Source: Bacteroidota bacterium
GTDB lineage: Bacteria > Bacteroidota > Bacteroidia > J057
Direction: 5' to 3'
NCBI GenBank assembly: GCA_963169475.1
Contig: CAUJFT010000300.1
Location: 1 to 14,579, forward strand
DNA length: 14,579 bases
This document shows positions 13,907 to 14,579 of the stretch, piece after piece. Numbering within the stretch: position 1 is the stretch's first letter; the number at the start of each line of letters is the position of its first letter. A program made the translations under genes and the position numbers. The notes beneath the pieces are model-generated. The model ran no database searches and had not been told where the DNA came from. It was given only the letters and a program-made list of their open reading frames with translations.

Positions 13907-13936
13907 AAAACACCTGCTTTTCGAGGCGGGTGTTTT
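13907..13936 (+). terminator. Intrinsic terminator after the LRR gene
   Basis: AAAACACCTGC (13907-13917) pairs with GCGGGTGTTTT (13926-13936), 11 bp with one G-U pair, around an 8-base loop. The 3' arm ends in four Ts. It begins 25 bases after the stop codon. Confidence 0.88.
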
Positions 13937-14004
13937 GCATTTACAGAGAATATTCTAATTTTTTTTGTCCCGAATCATTTTATCATCTTTTCAATACTTT
14001 TGAG

Positions 14005-14012
14005 TAACTTTG
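14005..14012 (+). promoter_or_regulatory. -7 promoter box for the M16 peptidase gene
   Basis: TAACTTTG followed by C fits TAnnTTTG. At the -33 position only TTTA (13978-13981) is seen. The leader would be about 80 bases. Confidence 0.5.
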
Positions 14013-14098
14013 CACCCTTATCAGGAAAATTAATTATTTTCTGAATGAAGAATTTTTCCGAAAATCGTTTTAGTCGGTTTAAAGTGGGTTTTTAAGAG

Positions 14099-14579
14099 AT
14101 GACAGAAAGATATTTTGAATTACCAAACGGACTTTGTATAACCTATAAACATGTACCTTACACTAAGAGTGTTCATTGTGGCTTTATCATCAATACCGGT
14201 GGACGCGACGATGGGGCATTTTCTGGTATCTCTCATTTTATAGAGCATCTGATATTTAAGGGAACAGAAAAACGTAAGACCTATCATATCCTTCAATACT
14301 TAGAATCTGTAGGCGGAGACGTGAATGCTTACACGACCAAAGAAAAAACGTGTGTCTATACTTCCATTAATGCGGATTATTTTGAAAGAGCCGTAAATTT
14401 ATTATCAGATATAGTTTTTCATTCTATATTTCCTGAAAAAGAAATTCAGAAGGAGAGCCAAGTCATTCTCGAAGAAATAGATATGTATAGAGATGCCCCC
14501 GATGAGGCAATCTTTGAGGACTTTGACGGGCTTATTTTTCCCAATCATACACTTGGAACTCCTATTTTGGGAACAAAGG
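14099..14579 (+). CDS. M16-family zinc peptidase, N-terminal part (cut by the window edge)
   Basis: The first 160 residues of a processing-peptidase-like M16 protein are visible; the rest lies beyond the right edge. The inverted zinc motif H-x-x-E-H is present as HFIEH (His46, Glu49, His50) followed by LIFKGT, and the distal zinc ligand is probably Glu126 in VILEEI. The GGDVNAYTTKEKT segment and a FPEKEIQKE helix are also typical. All catalytic residues are in place, so the domain should be active. Bacterial M16 proteases degrade or process peptides and may be cytoplasmic or periplasmic; no signal peptide is seen, which suggests a cytoplasmic YmxG/PqqL-like or MPP-beta-like form of about 400-420 residues if single-unit. 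The start is the ATG at 14099, with AAGAG just before it, 163 bases after the LRR terminator. Confidence 0.92.
   Translation, partial: MTERYFELPNGLCITYKHVPYTKSVHCGFIINTGGRDDGAFSGISHFIEHLIFKGTEKRKTYHILQYLESVGGDVNAYTTKEKTCVYTSINADYFERAVNLLSDIVFHSIFPEKEIQKESQVILEEIDMYRDAPDEAIFEDFDGLIFPNHTLGTPILGTK

Overview
The window looks like a chromosomal segment of a low-GC member of the Bacteroidota. The protein families, several sites matching the Bacteroidota promoter (TAnnTTTG -7 box, with or without an upstream TTTG -33 box) and the near absence of Shine-Dalgarno sequences all point that way. I cannot place it below phylum or class. I see no tRNA, rRNA, CRISPR array, IS element or prophage, so this is mostly a housekeeping and metabolic region with loosely packed, mostly monocistronic genes and several AT-rich spacers.

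Left part (1-3895): a divergent GH57-type glycoside hydrolase on the minus strand, then a convergent pair, a DUF2071/YqjF-like protein (+) and a secreted NlpC/P60 peptidase (-), sharing a perfect 17-bp bidirectional terminator. A spacer of about 930 bases follows, with two weak overlapping small ORFs and inverted repeats.

Middle part (3896-10288): methylmalonyl-CoA mutase large chain (-) diverges from aspartyl-tRNA synthetase (+). Their -7 boxes form the two arms of a 9-bp inverted repeat. The synthetase is the most interesting object here. It has all the usual bacterial AspRS parts, but about 180 extra in-frame residues at the N-terminus resemble the HNH-plus-AP2 module of phage and homing endonucleases, with the HNH core decayed. 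Kynureninase (-) follows after a 500-base spacer.

Right part (10289-14579): a small Bacteroidota-specific protein often mislabelled 'ABC transporter ATPase', a Nudix hydrolase behind a 10-bp hairpin, a secreted plant-type leucine-rich-repeat protein with the best complete promoter in the window and three TTTTGTGGT repeats in its upstream region, and the start of an M16 zinc peptidase that runs off the right edge.

The genes do not form one pathway. Mutase (propionyl-CoA/succinyl-CoA interconversion) and kynureninase (tryptophan breakdown) are each present without their usual partner genes, suggesting scattered pathway genes rather than operons. The best candidate for an undescribed system is the HNH/AP2-like-AspRS fusion, possibly linked to the symmetrical promoter in front of it; that link is inference.
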